Shown piece by piece: positions 32,598 to 43,439 of a DNA stretch of 64,000 bases; position 1 is the first letter of the stretch, and the number at the start of each line of letters is the position of its first letter. Origin of the DNA: Rhipicephalus microplus. Its lineage: Eukaryota; Arthropoda; Arachnida; Ixodida; Ixodidae. The DNA lies in NCBI RefSeq assembly GCF_043290135.1, contig NC_134700.1:77975000-78038999 (forward strand), in the 5' to 3' direction. Below the pieces are notes generated by a model. The model had not been told where the DNA came from. It was given only the letters and a program-made list of their open reading frames with translations, and ran no database searches. The translations under genes and the position numbers were made by a program.

Positions 32598-32651
32598 CTG
32601 TTGTGATAGGTTTGGCAGAGACTCCTCGCAATCAGCAACATCCACAGGTTC
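32598..32651 (-). CDS. Candidate 18-codon linker exon of the THAP/transposase gene
   Basis: The acceptor ...TTTTTTCACAG precedes GAACCTGTGG, and the donor CAACAG|GTACGTTAC follows. It is exactly 54 nt and phase 0 on both sides (EPVDVADCEESLPNLSQQ), matching the phase of the neighbouring exons. The paralogue at 32911-32964 has the same length, phase and splice signals. Called from sequence signals only, with no transcript evidence. Confidence 0.5.
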
Positions 32652-32910
32652 CTGTGAAAAAATCTTCAAATGTAGAAACATGCTTGTACCCAAACACAAC
32701 TGGTTATGTGTTTCAAGCAGCTATGAAAAATGACCGAGAATCATAACACTACTAGAGTGCGTAGAATGCTACCTGAAGGTTTAAGGTAAATTTCTAGAGC
32801 ACCGAGACCATTCGGACTAATATTCCTGTGAGCCGGTGCCAGAAGCAATGGTCTACATAAACCTTATCTGTTAGCAACAGGTAGTAACAATATCACATAT
32901 TGTAAAGTAC

Positions 32911-32964
32911 CTGTCGTGATGGACTTGGCGGAGACCCCAGGCTGTCAGCGACATCCACAGGTTC
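32911..32964 (-). CDS. Candidate 18-codon linker exon, tandem duplicate
   Basis: The acceptor CTTTTTCCCAG precedes GAACCTGTGG, and the donor CGACAG|GTACTTTAC follows. 54 nt, phase 0 (EPVDVADSLGSPPSPSRQ). Short, acidic and proline-rich, as expected of a flexible linker between a THAP domain and a coiled coil. The copy at 31580-31633 begins with TAG and the one at 33268-33320 is one base short, so those two look dead. Confidence 0.5.
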
Positions 32965-33450
32965 CTGGGAAAAAGATTTTGAACTGTAGAAACATGCTGG
33001 TACCCAAACACAACTAGTTACTTATTTCAAGCAGCTATTAAAAATGACAGAGAAGCATAATACAACTAGAGTGCATAGATTGCTACCTGTAGTTTTAGGG
33101 CAAATTTCCAGTGCACCAAGAGGATTCTGACTAATATTACTGTAAGCTTGTAGCAATGCAATGTCTTACTGAAAAATTTATCTGTTAGCGACTCCTTGAG
33201 CGACATAAGTACAGCCACACTAGCACCTCATGTAGTTGTAGTCACAAAATGTCATATTGTAATATACCTGTTGCGATAGGCCTGACAGGGTCTCTGGATT
33301 TCACTTAAATACATACGTTCCTGGAAATAAAGATTTATTCTGCAGAAACATGCTTGTACCAGAACATCACTAGTATTTTATTTCAAGCAGCTATTAAAAT
33401 TGAAGTAGAAGCATCACATGACTGCAGTGTTTTGAGTACTGCCTGGGGGA

Positions 33451-34424
33451 TTAAGGAAAATTGTATATGAATTCGGCAGAATCTGGCAAGGTGGCTGAAG
33501 GGTTAAGAAATATAAGATACACAACCACATGTTGATAGCACGAATCCACAAGAAAATCCACACGGAATTCTCAGTGCCCGAAGCAGCTATGAAAAGCAAC
33601 TACAGAGAAATCCCTTTAAGAGGAACTCTGTTAAGACGAATGATTGCTTAGAAAGAACAACATGGGAGTGTTTCTTTGGTATCCCATAAACTCAATGCAA
33701 AATAAATCTGCTTAAGACGAACCACGTAACAGGCCTCTTCTGTTAAGACGAACAGTTGTAACGATGGGGATTCTGCGTAGCGAACATTATAGTCTTGATA
33801 GGAGCATTCAGGCGAACAAGACAAAGCAAAATGGGGGAAAAAATGGGAGAATTTCTTGATACAAAGCCTTAAAGCATATCGAAAGCTAACTGCGACGTGG
33901 ACTGAGAAAGCAAGATAGGTGGAAAAGAAAGCTCAGCACATGAAGCTGATATCTTCCTCACCCCTAGCCTGTCGGTGGATAAAGGGCCGGCTTTATCAGC
34001 AAAGAAACCAACAAAAAGCATTCGTCTTTTCGTATTATCCTCGCGTTCTTTACTTCTCGAACAGGAGTACAGTGAAGAACAAGAGCTTGGCTAGAGGGGA
34101 AAATGCAAGGGAAAGGGGGTGAAGAGCCAAATGAAAGTGAAAACGAGAACGAAGATGATCTGTACATTATAAACACATGAAATGGAAACCACATAGTATG
34201 TGGCACTATCACTCCCATCAGAGGAGTCAGATTCATTAACATCATCCCACAATGATTCTCAGTTCTGGTCATTTTTCGTTGTTTTACATAAGATCCGTGA
34301 GCGTCGCATCTGTTTCCAGTGAAATTCCGCAAATTGCGGTGCACCATTTTCATATGAAAGAGCACGCCGAAGGAAGATAATTTTGCACGCTTAATATAGC
34401 TGCGATCTGTCTTGTTTGTGTGTC
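33451..34424. other. Unassigned; contains CTGTTAAGACGAA-type repeats
   Basis: The word TTAAGACGAA occurs near 33632, 33711 and 33742, reminiscent of degenerate mariner/pogo internal sequence, but I cannot find both ends. Short ORFs on both strands between 33919 and 34365 show no domain. Confidence 0.35.
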
Positions 34425-35290
34425 TCAGGCTTGTGATCGTGAGTAGTGTAAACGGAGGTCTTCAGCTGCATCTCGTTCAGGAAAAGTTACTGCAGGCAGA
34501 AAATAAAAAAAATATTCGAACTTAAAAAAAAAGGTTTGCTGACTTTCATAAACAACTTCGCATATATTGACTAATGAGGTGCATGACAGATTTAAAGTGG
34601 CACACAAGCCTCTGTTGTAGTTAACAAAATGCAAGTAATTCAATAAACAGGAATTCACAGTATAGCAGTTCTACAATATTATAAATGAGAGTTGTTCGGA
34701 TAGCTGTGAGTAATCACCAAACGGCACTGTCATGTGATACCTGTTGCTGCGGAGAGGCTTCAGGAAGGCTACTCAGGGCTGTCATTTCTGGCTGGGTATC
34801 CTGCTGAGCAGTCGCAACAGTACCTGCACCACCTCCTCGTTACTGTGGAAAGGGTGTCTGTTGCAATGGATAATAAGGTGCATGACAGATTTAAAGTGGC
34901 ACACAAGCCTCTGTTGTAGTTAACAAAACACAAGTAATTCAATAAACAGGAATTCACAGTATAACAGTTCTACAATATTATAAATGAGAGTTGTTCGGAT
35001 AGCTGTGAGTAATCATGAAACTGCAGTGTCATGTGATACCTGTTGCTGCAGAGAGGCTTCAGGAGTGCTGCTCAGGGCTGTCATTTCTGGCTTGGTATCC
35101 TGCTGAGCAGTCGCAACAGTACCTGCACCACCTCCTCGCTGCTGTGGAAAGGATGTCTGCTGCAAATGAATAATCAGGTTCATGACAGATTTAAAGTGGC
35201 ACACAAGCCTCTGTTGTAGTTAACAAAACACAAGTAATTCAATAACAGGAATTCGCAGTGTAGCAGTTCTACAATATTATAAAGGAGAGT
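34425..35290 (-). repeat. Three tandem ~300-bp units with a duplicated Q/P-rich exon
   Basis: The word CAAGTAATTCAATAAACAGG (or near it) recurs at about 34634, 34932 and 35232, a spacing of about 300 bp. Each unit carries intron sequence and an exon-like segment on the minus strand. The rightmost (35159-35040) is intact, the middle (34857-34741) has an in-frame TAA, and the leftmost (around 34500-34440) is strongly diverged. Confidence 0.75.
35040..35159 (-). CDS. Candidate 40-codon linker exon of the THAP/transposase gene
   Basis: 120 nt, phase 0 on both sides, bracketed by the acceptor ATTCATTTGCAG before CAGACATCC and the donor CAACAG|GTATCA. It encodes QTSFPQQRGGGAGTVATAQQ followed by DTKPEMTALSSTPEASLQQQ: glutamine-rich, low complexity, without a fold I recognise. 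A duplicate at 34741-34857 keeps the splice sites but has CAG changed to TAA. Confidence 0.5.
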
Positions 35291-36105
35291 AAAGGGGTTA
35301 ACTTTGCTCAGGCATGCCAAGCTGCCACATGGAGCTCTTCATTAAAAGTTAACGTAGAATATGTACGAAGAACAAAAAATGGAGAACTGCAATCAAAGCT
35401 TTCTATCACGCAGTGCTTTATGCCGTAATTTTTCTCTTATGTTGTTTTAGTTTCATAGCGTGCAACATTTACTCTACGCATCATTTTTCTAATTAATCCG
35501 TAACATAAATCACAGTGCTCTGCGCGCAAAGTATCTATTACTCCCACTTACCTGGTTCTAAGGCAAATGCACGTGACAACAAAAATGCTGAACCAAATTA
35601 ACACACCTATGCGTCTCAACTAACACATTTGCATGCAAGAAATAGCAGCTACACACTATAAATAATCACAGGGATGGCAATGCTGCAACAGAGCACAATA
35701 CAGTGCTAAAACTTGAATTCAGTGTAATTCTTAAAATTTGAGAAGTAGGACTAATTAAATGAAATTTTGACAAGTATAGCTTATTTTTTATCAATGCTTT
35801 AGAGCTTCTTTCCGGTTTGAAATTAAGGGGGCGTATTATGTAACAGGGAAACCTTTGTCAGCTAGTAGAACATCAGAAATTTTGTCATAAATTGCATGCA
35901 GTCATGTAATTAATGATCTGCACGACAAGACAGCACTGCAGCCTCGCCAGCGTAATGCTTAAAGCAATATATTCAATTTTTTCCCATTTCCTGTACTATC
36001 CGCCGAATAAATTTACCGAAGTACGAGCACGCCTTCAATTTACGCGTCGCCCTAATAAAAGTTGAGCATTTAGATCTCCAGGGCGCAGTTATTGCGGTCT
36101 CTCAC
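35291..36105. other. AT-rich sequence between THAP exon 2 and linker exons
   Basis: No repeat, ORF or signal seen beyond the splice donor at its right edge; probably intron in the minus-strand gene model. Confidence 0.4.
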
Positions 36106-36280
36106 TGGGGCAGGGACAGCATCCTCGTTAAGGAGAACTACCAGCGGCGATGCCCAATTGAAGTGTTCAAGTGCAAAGTGTTTTGAGCACACACAAGCCG
36201 ACTTCGCGGGTTCCCAGTCGCGTTGACCGGGTCTTATGGCTTCGATCCATAGCATCCGACGACGGGGATCTTTGGGAAAG
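36106..36280 (-). CDS. THAP domain, second exon
   Basis: Minus-strand peptide FPKDPRRRMLWIEAIRPGQ, then VCSKHF and LNEDAVPAP. These are the central FPKDP...W, the C-x2-H half of the C2CH zinc site, and the AVPxxF-like end of a THAP DNA-binding domain. An AG acceptor (TTTCAAACAG) lies just before it and a strong donor (CCA|GTGAGA) at 36106 just after, giving phase 0 at the 3' edge. The first zinc cysteines are on the exon at 36635-36706. Phase at the exon 1/exon 2 junction does not match with the most obvious sites, so a nearby alternative site or decay must be assumed. Confidence 0.75.
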
Positions 36281-36634
36281 CTGTTTGAAAGCATGCAACA
36301 TTACATACGTGCATTTGCATACATTAATAACAAACGGACAAACAGCCACGAATAAATTGAAACACCGCGCAACTGCGACGTGGACGAAGAAGATGAAAAC
36401 ACAAACACCAGCGCAATGACCGTGTCGTCTGCGTCGTAATTGCGCTGTGTTAGTCAAGGAGAGTCACCAACTGGCCCAGCTTTTCATTCCTCTACAGCAT
36501 GTTCTACAGCCATGAATAAAGCAGAGGAACACTACGCTCACGCATGCAGTATCGTGCACTATGTTCTGAGAGCTAGCGCATGCGTTTACTTTCGATCATG
36601 CGTCAAATATATAAAGCAAGTGCAATATGCTTAC

Positions 36635-36706
36635 ACAGGGAAGGTGACGCCCAGTTCCTTTCCTCATCACGCGCGAGCGACACCCGGGCACACTGCAAGA
36701 AGGCAT
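36635..36706 (-). CDS. THAP domain, first exon
   Basis: ATG at 36706 starts MPSCSVPGCRSRVMRKGTG: the C-x4-C at the N-terminus of THAP proteins, directly after the initiator methionine as is usual. A donor GTAAGC begins at 36634 after the codon for C. The second half of the domain lies 355 nt further on the minus strand. This is probably the 5' end of the gene; no promoter is recognised. Confidence 0.6.
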
Positions 36707-37026
36707 TGCCGAGCCCTTTATTCTTCCTTCGATAAAATCACATGCTTCGTTCTTTGGCACGTCTGTGAGCTGACGGCGCCCCAACGCTCTGCAGGCGTGA
36801 CGTAAGAGTCTGCTAGCCGATAATGACGCATGCGTCAACGAGTCAGCGTGCCCGAGCTTGCGAGAAGGAGACTTCTCTACACTTCCCTACTTCCGGCTTC
36901 AAGAAATGTGATGTAGCTGCATCTCCTATATTTTTTCCTTCCTCTGTGTCGTTAATGAACCATCTGTAGGGCGATCCTACGGCATTCGGTAGAACCGATG
37001 GTGCCTAACACCTTAAGGTGGTGCCT
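36707..37026. other. Unassigned upstream region
   Basis: No gene. GGTGCCTAACAC(C/T)TTAA is repeated twice at about 36999-37038 next to the CR1-like fragment. Confidence 0.35.
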
Positions 37027-37944
37027 AACACTTTAATTGGGTCATAGCATACTTAACGAACAGAAAACAGTACGTAGATATAAACGGTTTCACCTCTGTT
37101 TATTTGGGGGTGTTATCTGGAGTCCCGCAAGGGTCAGTTCTCGGGCCTATACTATTTAATATTTATATTAACGATTTAGTTCAAGCCATCCGACCTGGCG
37201 TGTCTGTTAAGTTATTTGCAGACGATTGCATAATTTTTATACCATAAATTCTATCTCTGACCAGCATGACTTGTGTGAGAACTTAATCAACATAAAAGAA
37301 TGGTGCAAAAAGTGGGAAATGGTAATTAATTTTGAGAAAACTGCATATTTATGTCTGAGTAACAAAATCCGAAAACTGGAGTTTACTTATAATGTAGGTG
37401 GATACGCTATCAGGCAAGTAGAAGAATTCAAGTACTTGGGCGTAACGATTACATCGAAGCTTAGCTGGACAGCACATATTGATGATATAAGTTCTGCCGC
37501 CAGGAGAAAATTAGGCTTCCTAAAATATAAATTGGGTCGTTCTTCTAGTTCACTAAAACTTAGAGCCTATAAAGTCATAGTTCGTCCTTCTCTTGAATAT
37601 GCCAGCATTGTGTGGGACCCCCACACAGCTGGTAATATACAGAAAATAGAAAAAATACAACGATTAGCTGCTCGATTTATATACAACCGGTATAGATGTC
37701 GCGATTCGCCGTCAGCCCTGTTGCAGGATGCGAACCTCCAACTTTTGGCCGATCGAAGGAAAACTGCTCGGCTTAACTTTTTCCGCCTTTTATACTTTTC
37801 CAGATCAGGATTGCATGCACCAGATTACATAACACAGGACACAACCAGGTCTTCACGTCATAAACATAGTCGTAGCATTACACCTATATTTGCACGCACT
37901 AACATTTACAAGTATTCATTTTTCCCGAGAACTGTCTCTGATTG
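37027..37944 (+). mobile_element. CR1-like LINE fragment, RT domain, left part
   Basis: A 5'-truncated non-LTR element on the plus strand. It encodes [34 protein letters not shown] (motif B), [10 protein letters not shown] (motif C), a thumb-like region (FKYLGVTITSKLSWTAHI), and the C-terminal ITPIFARTNIYKYSF. A frame change near 37240 separates the FADD segment from the long downstream frame (37226-37944). L4 interrupts it at SDWNALP; it resumes at 43783. The family differs from the I-type copies and resembles the element at 25091-25737. Confidence 0.88.
37928..37944. repeat. Target-site duplication, left flank of L4
   Basis: AGAACTGTCTCTGATTG (17 bp) is repeated exactly at 43783-43799. Confidence 0.96.
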
Positions 37945-38469
37945 CCCGCAGGGGCGCCTGCGCAAGTAGGCGTTTGGTGTGTAGCGACACCACGGACCCG
38001 AGCTAACGGGGGAGTTTCTACTCCCTCCCACGCCTAGCCGTGCGTGGCTTTGCCGTGTCCGGGGAAAAGGGAATCCTGGGGGTTGAGCCGACGCTGGGTG
38101 ATTGGACCTTTAAGGCCCCCCGGCAGAGGCAACACACCCCTTTGGCCCCGGCTTCACGTAGACGGCACCCCTGGGCTGACCCACCCAGAGGAAATCGGCA
38201 GTCGCCTTTTCCTATCTCTCTCTCCCTACATCTTCGTCTTTCTTACTTTTTTAGCTTTCCTGTCTACTTCTCTCTTCTGTTTACTTCCAATTTTCCTGGC
38301 GGCAAGGGTTAACCCTGTGCAAATAGCCTACCTTGGTCTAGGCGCATTGGGTTATAGTGGCGTTGTACGGCTGGCGTCTGCAGGTTTCAGCATCCGCAAA
38401 CTTGTAGCGTCCCCTCGTTGGGCTCCGTGGTGGGTGGCCGCCAACGCTGCTGAACAACATACAATTAGC

Positions 38470-39654
38470 ATGCATAAAGCATTCCCTTTACTCAGTGATC
38501 GTGCCTCCTCAAAGCGGGTACGCACCGAAGACATCAATTTTTTCAACCGGCCAAGACAATTGTTTCCTCATTTTCACGTTATACACTGCGAAAAAACTAA
38601 CAAGCAAGCCAGAACTGTATCCCCCTTCGTAGTTTCTAGATGCCTAACCGAAACTCTCGGTGCCGGGTACAAGGTTACCAAAATGGCCAGTGGAGATCTA
38701 CTCCTTGAAATACGTGACAAAGACCAATTCGATAAACTGAACACCATCACAACGTTTGGAGACACACCCATCAGTATTACGCCACACAGGTCCATGAACT
38801 CATCTCGCGGGGTCGTATCGGACGTAGATTTGCTTGAGCTGACGGAAGCTGAACTTCTGGAAGGATGGAAAAGCCAGAACGTGACAAACGTACAGCGTAT
38901 TAAGATCAGAAGAGATCAAAAGGAAATCCCAACCAAACACTTAGTACTGACCTTTGCTTCGAGCGATTTGCCAGAAACTATTCAGACTGGGTACACAAAG
39001 ACATCCGTGAGACCATATATTCCCAACCCCCGCCGTTGCTTCCAATGTCAGAGATATGGCCACGGCTCGCAAAGCTGTCGTGGCCGGAAAACTTGTGCTC
39101 TGTGTGGAGTCGTGGGCCACGCGTCCGACAACTGCGAAGCACCTGCACACTGTGTGAACTGTGGCGGTAATCACGCTGCGTACTCACGTTCCTGTTCTTT
39201 CTGGAAAAAAGAAAAAGAGATCATCACTTTAAAGATAAAAGAAAACATTACATTTAAAGAAGCAAGAAAAAGAGTCTCGCCATTTTATGGCCCCACATAT
39301 GCTGATGCGGCGCGCCAGGGGGCAGTGTCGCACCAGCCCTCGCCACTCCTTAGGCCTGCGCAGAGCGAGCCATTGGCTGTGGCGCCTGCCCCCAAGGCGG
39401 CAGTAGTTGAGTCTACTCCGCCTACTATTGAACAGAGACCAGAGACTCCAGGGTCCTCGGGTCTCAAGGCCTCACCTCGCCAGGCGAGGCCCAAGATTCG
39501 AAAAACCAGCTCGCATGAGCGGGCATCCAGTGCCTCCGAGGAGGCAATGGATACGGCGGCACCCTTGGTGCCAAAAGAGCGGCGCGGCTCTCTGGAGCGC
39601 GCCAAGAGAACTAAGAAGCTCATAACAGGGCCTGATAATAGCCCTGTTACTTGA
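38470..39654 (+). CDS. L4 ORF1, zinc-knuckle protein (394 aa), intact
   Basis: ATG at 38470 aligns with L2 (HKAFPLLSDR...KRVRTED). The three knuckles, near residues 189-242, are CFQCQRYGHGSQSC, CALCGVVGHASDNC and CVNCGGNHAAYSRSC. Length is identical to L2 ORF1, with the same C-terminal EEAMDTAAPLVPKERR block. The frame also runs open upstream of 38470 through the 5' UTR, but without a supported start. Confidence 0.92.
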   Translation: MHKAFPLLSDRASSKRVRTEDINFFNRPRQLFPHFHVIHCEKTNKQARTVSPFVVSRCLTETLGAGYKVTKMASGDLLLEIRDKDQFDKLNTITTFGDTPISITPHRSMNSSRGVVSDVDLLELTEAELLEGWKSQNVTNVQRIKIRRDQKEIPTKHLVLTFASSDLPETIQTGYTKTSVRPYIPNPRRCFQCQRYGHGSQSCRGRKTCALCGVVGHASDNCEAPAHCVNCGGNHAAYSRSCSFWKKEKEIITLKIKENITFKEARKRVSPFYGPTYADAARQGAVSHQPSPLLRPAQSEPLAVAPAPKAAVVESTPPTIEQRPETPGSSGLKASPRQARPKIRKTSSHERASSASEEAMDTAAPLVPKERRGSLERAKRTKKLITGPDNSPVT

Positions 39655-39703
39655 GCTTGATCTTTCACCTTAAACAAGTCACTCCCTTAACGTACACACA
39701 GCA
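39625..39703 (+). promoter_or_regulatory. L4 ORF1-end hairpin and ORF2 leader box
   Basis: ACAGGGC (39625-39631) pairs with GCCCTGT (39641-39647); the stop follows at 39652-39654. TACACACAGCA is at 39693-39703, 16 nt before the ORF2 ATG at 39720. Confidence 0.58.
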
Positions 39704-39719
39704 CTACTTTACTTCCAAT

Positions 39720-42700
39720 ATGGAAACACAAATTATTCATTGGAACGTCAGAGGCCTGCTTAAAAACCTCGACGACGTCCAAGAGCGTTTATGCAAACAC
39801 TCACCTCAAGTGCTGTGTGTACAGGAAACACACCTAAAATCCTCCAATACAAATTTTTTACGTGCTTACGTCATATATTGAAAGGACCGAGATGATGCTG
39901 TGGCGTCATCCGGTGGCGTAGCCATTATTGTTAACCAAGGAGTAGCGTGTACACATTTACCACTCCAGACATCCCTTGAGGCGGTGGCTGTTCGAGCGGT
40001 ACTTTTAAACAAACTCGTCACCATTTGCTCTTTGTATGTACCTCCCCACCACCGTCTTGAAAGACGTGAATTTCAGTCTTTAATAGACGAACTGCCTGAA
40101 CCCTATTTGCTTCTTGGCGACCTAAATGCACATAGTGGACTCTGGGGCGATTCTCGCTGTGATGCACGAGGTCGTCTCATTGAACAATTTCTCTTCTCTT
40201 CCGGCGCCTGTTTGTTGAATAGGAAAGAGCCAACATACTATAACGTTGCCAACAAAACTTACTCGTCTATAGACCTCAGCATCGTATCGCCTTCACTCCT
40301 ACCCCTACTGAAATGGAAAATCATAAATAATCTATATGGAAGTGACCATTTTCCTGTAGTGTTGAGTTCACAAACAACATATGAATGTCCTCTACATGTT
40401 CCCAAATGGCTGATGAACAAAGCAGACTGGGAACAGTTCCACAACACTACACGTTTGAGTTGGACAGACATATGTAGGTTAGACATAGATGAAGCTGTGA
40501 AGTACTTCACAGCTTTTCTAACTGACGCAGCAGCCAGGTGCATACCGCAAACATCTGGAATGCCCGGCAAACGACACGTCCCATGGTGGAACACGGAGTG
40601 TCGTAATGCGCGAAAGGAACAGAACAGGGCATGGAGATTGCTGCGCAACTCGCCAACAGCGGAAAATCTTGACACGTTCAAGAAAATAAAGTCTCAAGGA
40701 AGGAGAACGCGTCGGCAGGCCAGAAGAGAAAGCTGGCAGAAGTTTTTGTCGGGGATCAATTCATACACACAGGAGGCAAAAGTCTGGAACATGGTCGGTA
40801 GGATAGCAGGGAAACAAGTACACACACTTCCACTCGTAAACACTCAAGGTGATACCTTGGAAGATCAGGCAAACTTCCTCGGGGCACACTTTGAACGGGT
40901 ATCCAGCTCGTCCCACTATACTGACACTTTCCAAAAATACAGAACAAGAATAGAAAAGCAGAAACTAGAACATAAATCCACTAGATACGAGGCATATAAC
41001 CAAGCTTTCAGTCTAGCTGAGCTCCGAACATCTCTAAACTCCTGCAAAACTTCTGCCCCAGGTTCTGACCGTGTGGTGTATGAAATGTTAAAAAACCTAC
41101 CAGCCGAAACACGCAAAACCTTACTTTGTTTATACAATGCTATCTGGTTTTCTGGCACTATCCCTACTTCCTGGAAAGAGGCGATTATTATTCCCATTTT
41201 GAAAGAGGGCAAGGACCCTTCTTTAGCTTCAAGTTATAGGCCTATTGCACTTACAAGCTGCTTGTGTAAAGTATTCGAAAAAATGATAAACTGCCGACTT
41301 CTACATATTCTTGAAACAAACAATTTGCTCGACCCATTTCAGTGCGGGTTTCGAGAAAGTAGATTCACCACAGACCACCTTGTTCGTATCGAGGCACAGA
41401 TAAGAGACGCCTTCGTCCATAGACAATATTTTCTCTCTGTGTTCCTCGATATCGAAAAGGCGTATGATACAACATGGCGTTTCGGAATTCTAAGAGACCT
41501 GTCCCACCTTGGTGTGCGCGGAAGAATGTTTCATATAATCGAAAGTTACTTGTCAAACCGGACATTCCGTGTCCGTCTAGGCAGTGTGCTCTCCCAAACA
41601 TTTGTCCAGGAAACAGGCGTGCCACAAGGTGGTGTGCTTAGTTGCACACTTTTTATCATCAAAATGAATTCTTTGCACTTGTCCATTCCCCGCATGATGT
41701 TCTATTGTACATATGTCGACGACGTTCAGCTTGGCTTCAAGTCATGCAACTTAGCCATGTGTGAGCGGCAGGTTCAGATGGGTTTAAATAAGGTCTCCAA
41801 ATGGGCAGACGAAAACGGATTTCGACTTAACCCACAAAAAAGCACGTGTGTCTTGTTCTCTCGAAAGAGAGGCATGCACTCGGAACCTGACATTCGGCTG
41901 AACGGGCAACGTCTGTCCGTCAAAGCCGAGCATAAATTTTTAGGCTTAATCTTGGACAACAAGTTGACCTTCGTACCGCATATCAAGTATTTAAAAACAA
42001 AATGTTTAAAAGCCATGAATGTTTTAAAAGTGTTGTCAAGTACTACTTGGGCTAGTGATAGGCAATGCCTCATGAACCTCTATAGAAGCCTCATTCGCAC
42101 CCGCTTAGATTATGGGGGCGTTGTTTATCAGTCAGCGACTCAAAGTGCCTTGAAGATGCTGGACCCCGTACACCATTTGGGCATCCGCCTTTCTACGGGT
42201 GCTTTTCGCACCAGCCCCGTAGAAAGCCTTTATGTTGAGTCAAATGAGTGGTCGCTTCATCTGCAAAGAACCTACATGTCCTTTGTATATTTCCTGAAGG
42301 TGAAAGCAGACAAGAGGCACCCCTCATACTCTACTATTAATGACTTGTCGAGCTCCATTCTTTTTCAAAACAGGCCTTCAATGAGGCAGCCCTTCTCAGT
42401 TCGCCTGAAGGGTCTAGCTGAGGACACTGGAGTGTCACTCGAACACAGTTTAATGGCTCCTGTAGCATACCCGCCACCGTGGCAGTGGCAGACTATAGAT
42501 TGCGATGTGTCGTTTTTAGAAGTTACTAAACATGCGCCTATTGCCCATATTCGAACATACTTCTTGGAACTTCAACACAAATACACACGTCCTGAGTTTT
42601 TCACAGATGCCTCTAAGTCTAACTCCTCTGTGTCCTACGCTGCTGTTGGCCCTTCCTTTTCGGATGCTGGCCCTCTACATCCACGCACAAGTATCTTCAC

Positions 42701-43439
42701 AGCGGAAGCTTACGCGATACTTGTGGCAGCTAAACACATAAAACAATTACAAATACAAAAAGCAGTAATTTATACAGACTCCCTCAGTGTAGTAACGGCT
42801 CTGCACACTCTTAAAAAACACAAAAACCCAGTCCTTGTCTCACTTTACTCCATTTTATGCACCCTCTACGCACTCAACAGACATGTTGTTGTGTGCTGGG
42901 TGCCAGGGCACCGTGAGATTCAAGGCAACGTGATGGCGGATCAGCTTGCTGCATCCGCCCACGAAAGCACCGCCATTACACCGACATCAATCCCGGCCCT
43001 TGATCTCAAGCCGTCTCTCAAACGAAAACTCAGGGACTACTGGCAGAGCAAGTGGGATACACACACACAAAACAAACTACACGTTATCAAGCCACACCTT
43101 GGCCATTGGCCACCAGTAACAAAATCACGTCTAACAGAGGTAACACTAACAAGACTCAGGATAGGACACATATACACGACACACACACATCTTTTTTCCG
43201 GTGGTGATCCACCATTGTGTGATAAATGTGGTGAGGCATTAACAGTTCTTCACGTTTTAATTCAATGTAAATATTTAGACACTCTAAGAAGACAACACTT
43301 CCCACTATCCTACCGACAACATATACCTTTACACCCTGCAATGTTCGTCGGTAGGGAACCGCTTTTTAGTCACAAATCATTATTAGCGTTTTTAAAGGAA
43401 ATTCATAATTTTCATATCATATACCCAGGCATACCGTAG
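39720..43439 (+). pseudogene. L4 ORF2 with a single premature TGA
   Basis: The frame is the same from the ATG at 39720 to the stop at 43439 (1239 codons, family length). The only break is TGA at 39879-39881, where other copies read F-R-K (CGA to TGA beside a TTT to TAT change), at about residue 54 of the EEP domain. Later motifs are complete: GDLNAHS, SDHFPV, FLDIEKAYD, VPQGGVLS, YVDD, FFTDASK, YTDSLSV, PGHREIQGN and the C-terminal CDKC...HVLIQC. Restart at a downstream codon would lose the endonuclease N-terminus. Confidence 0.95.

Larger units (their letters stand above)
31480..33450 (-). repeat. Diverged tandem units (about 310-360 bp), each carrying a 54-nt exon-like segment
   Basis: Four copies of the same unit, centred near 31600, 32620, 32940 and 33290, share GTAAAGTACCTGTTGTGATGG, AGAAACATGCTTGTACC and TTTCAAGCAGCTATTAAAA. 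The first and second are separated by about 700 bp of extra sequence (31770-32470). Within each unit, on the minus strand, an AG acceptor and a GT donor bracket 53-54 nt: 31633-31580, 32651-32598, 32964-32911 and 33320-33268. Best-preserved peptides are EPVDVADSLGSPPSPSRQ and EPVDVADCEESLPNLSQQ. Confidence 0.7.
16674..36706 (-). pseudogene. THAP-domain / P-element-like (THAP9-type) transposase gene, decayed and split by two LINEs
   Basis: Gene model assembled from minus-strand pieces: THAP exons near 36706-36635 and 36280-36106, linker exons between 35159 and 31580, and a long exon starting at 28621. The long exon is split by L3 (between the TSD copies 28533-28546 and 24701-24714) and by L2 (between the TSD copies 23609-23622 and 17751-17764). 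Order and content match THAP9/P transposases: N-terminal THAP DNA-binding domain, coiled coil, RNase H-like catalytic core, and the DHLELFF block. Several frameshifts and stops lie outside the LINE insertions, so the gene is dead. The exons from 28621 leftward are secure; linking the THAP exons at 36 kb to them is inference from order, strand, splice signals and matching phase. Confidence 0.65.

Noticed and set aside
34425..34658. 77-aa minus-strand ORF as an independent gene
   Set aside because: It is a readthrough of the diverged third copy of the ~300-bp intron/exon unit.
38044..38469. N-terminal extension making L4 ORF1 536 aa
   Set aside because: There is no ATG at the start, the extension overlaps the UTR, and L2, L5 and L9 do not share it as coding sequence.
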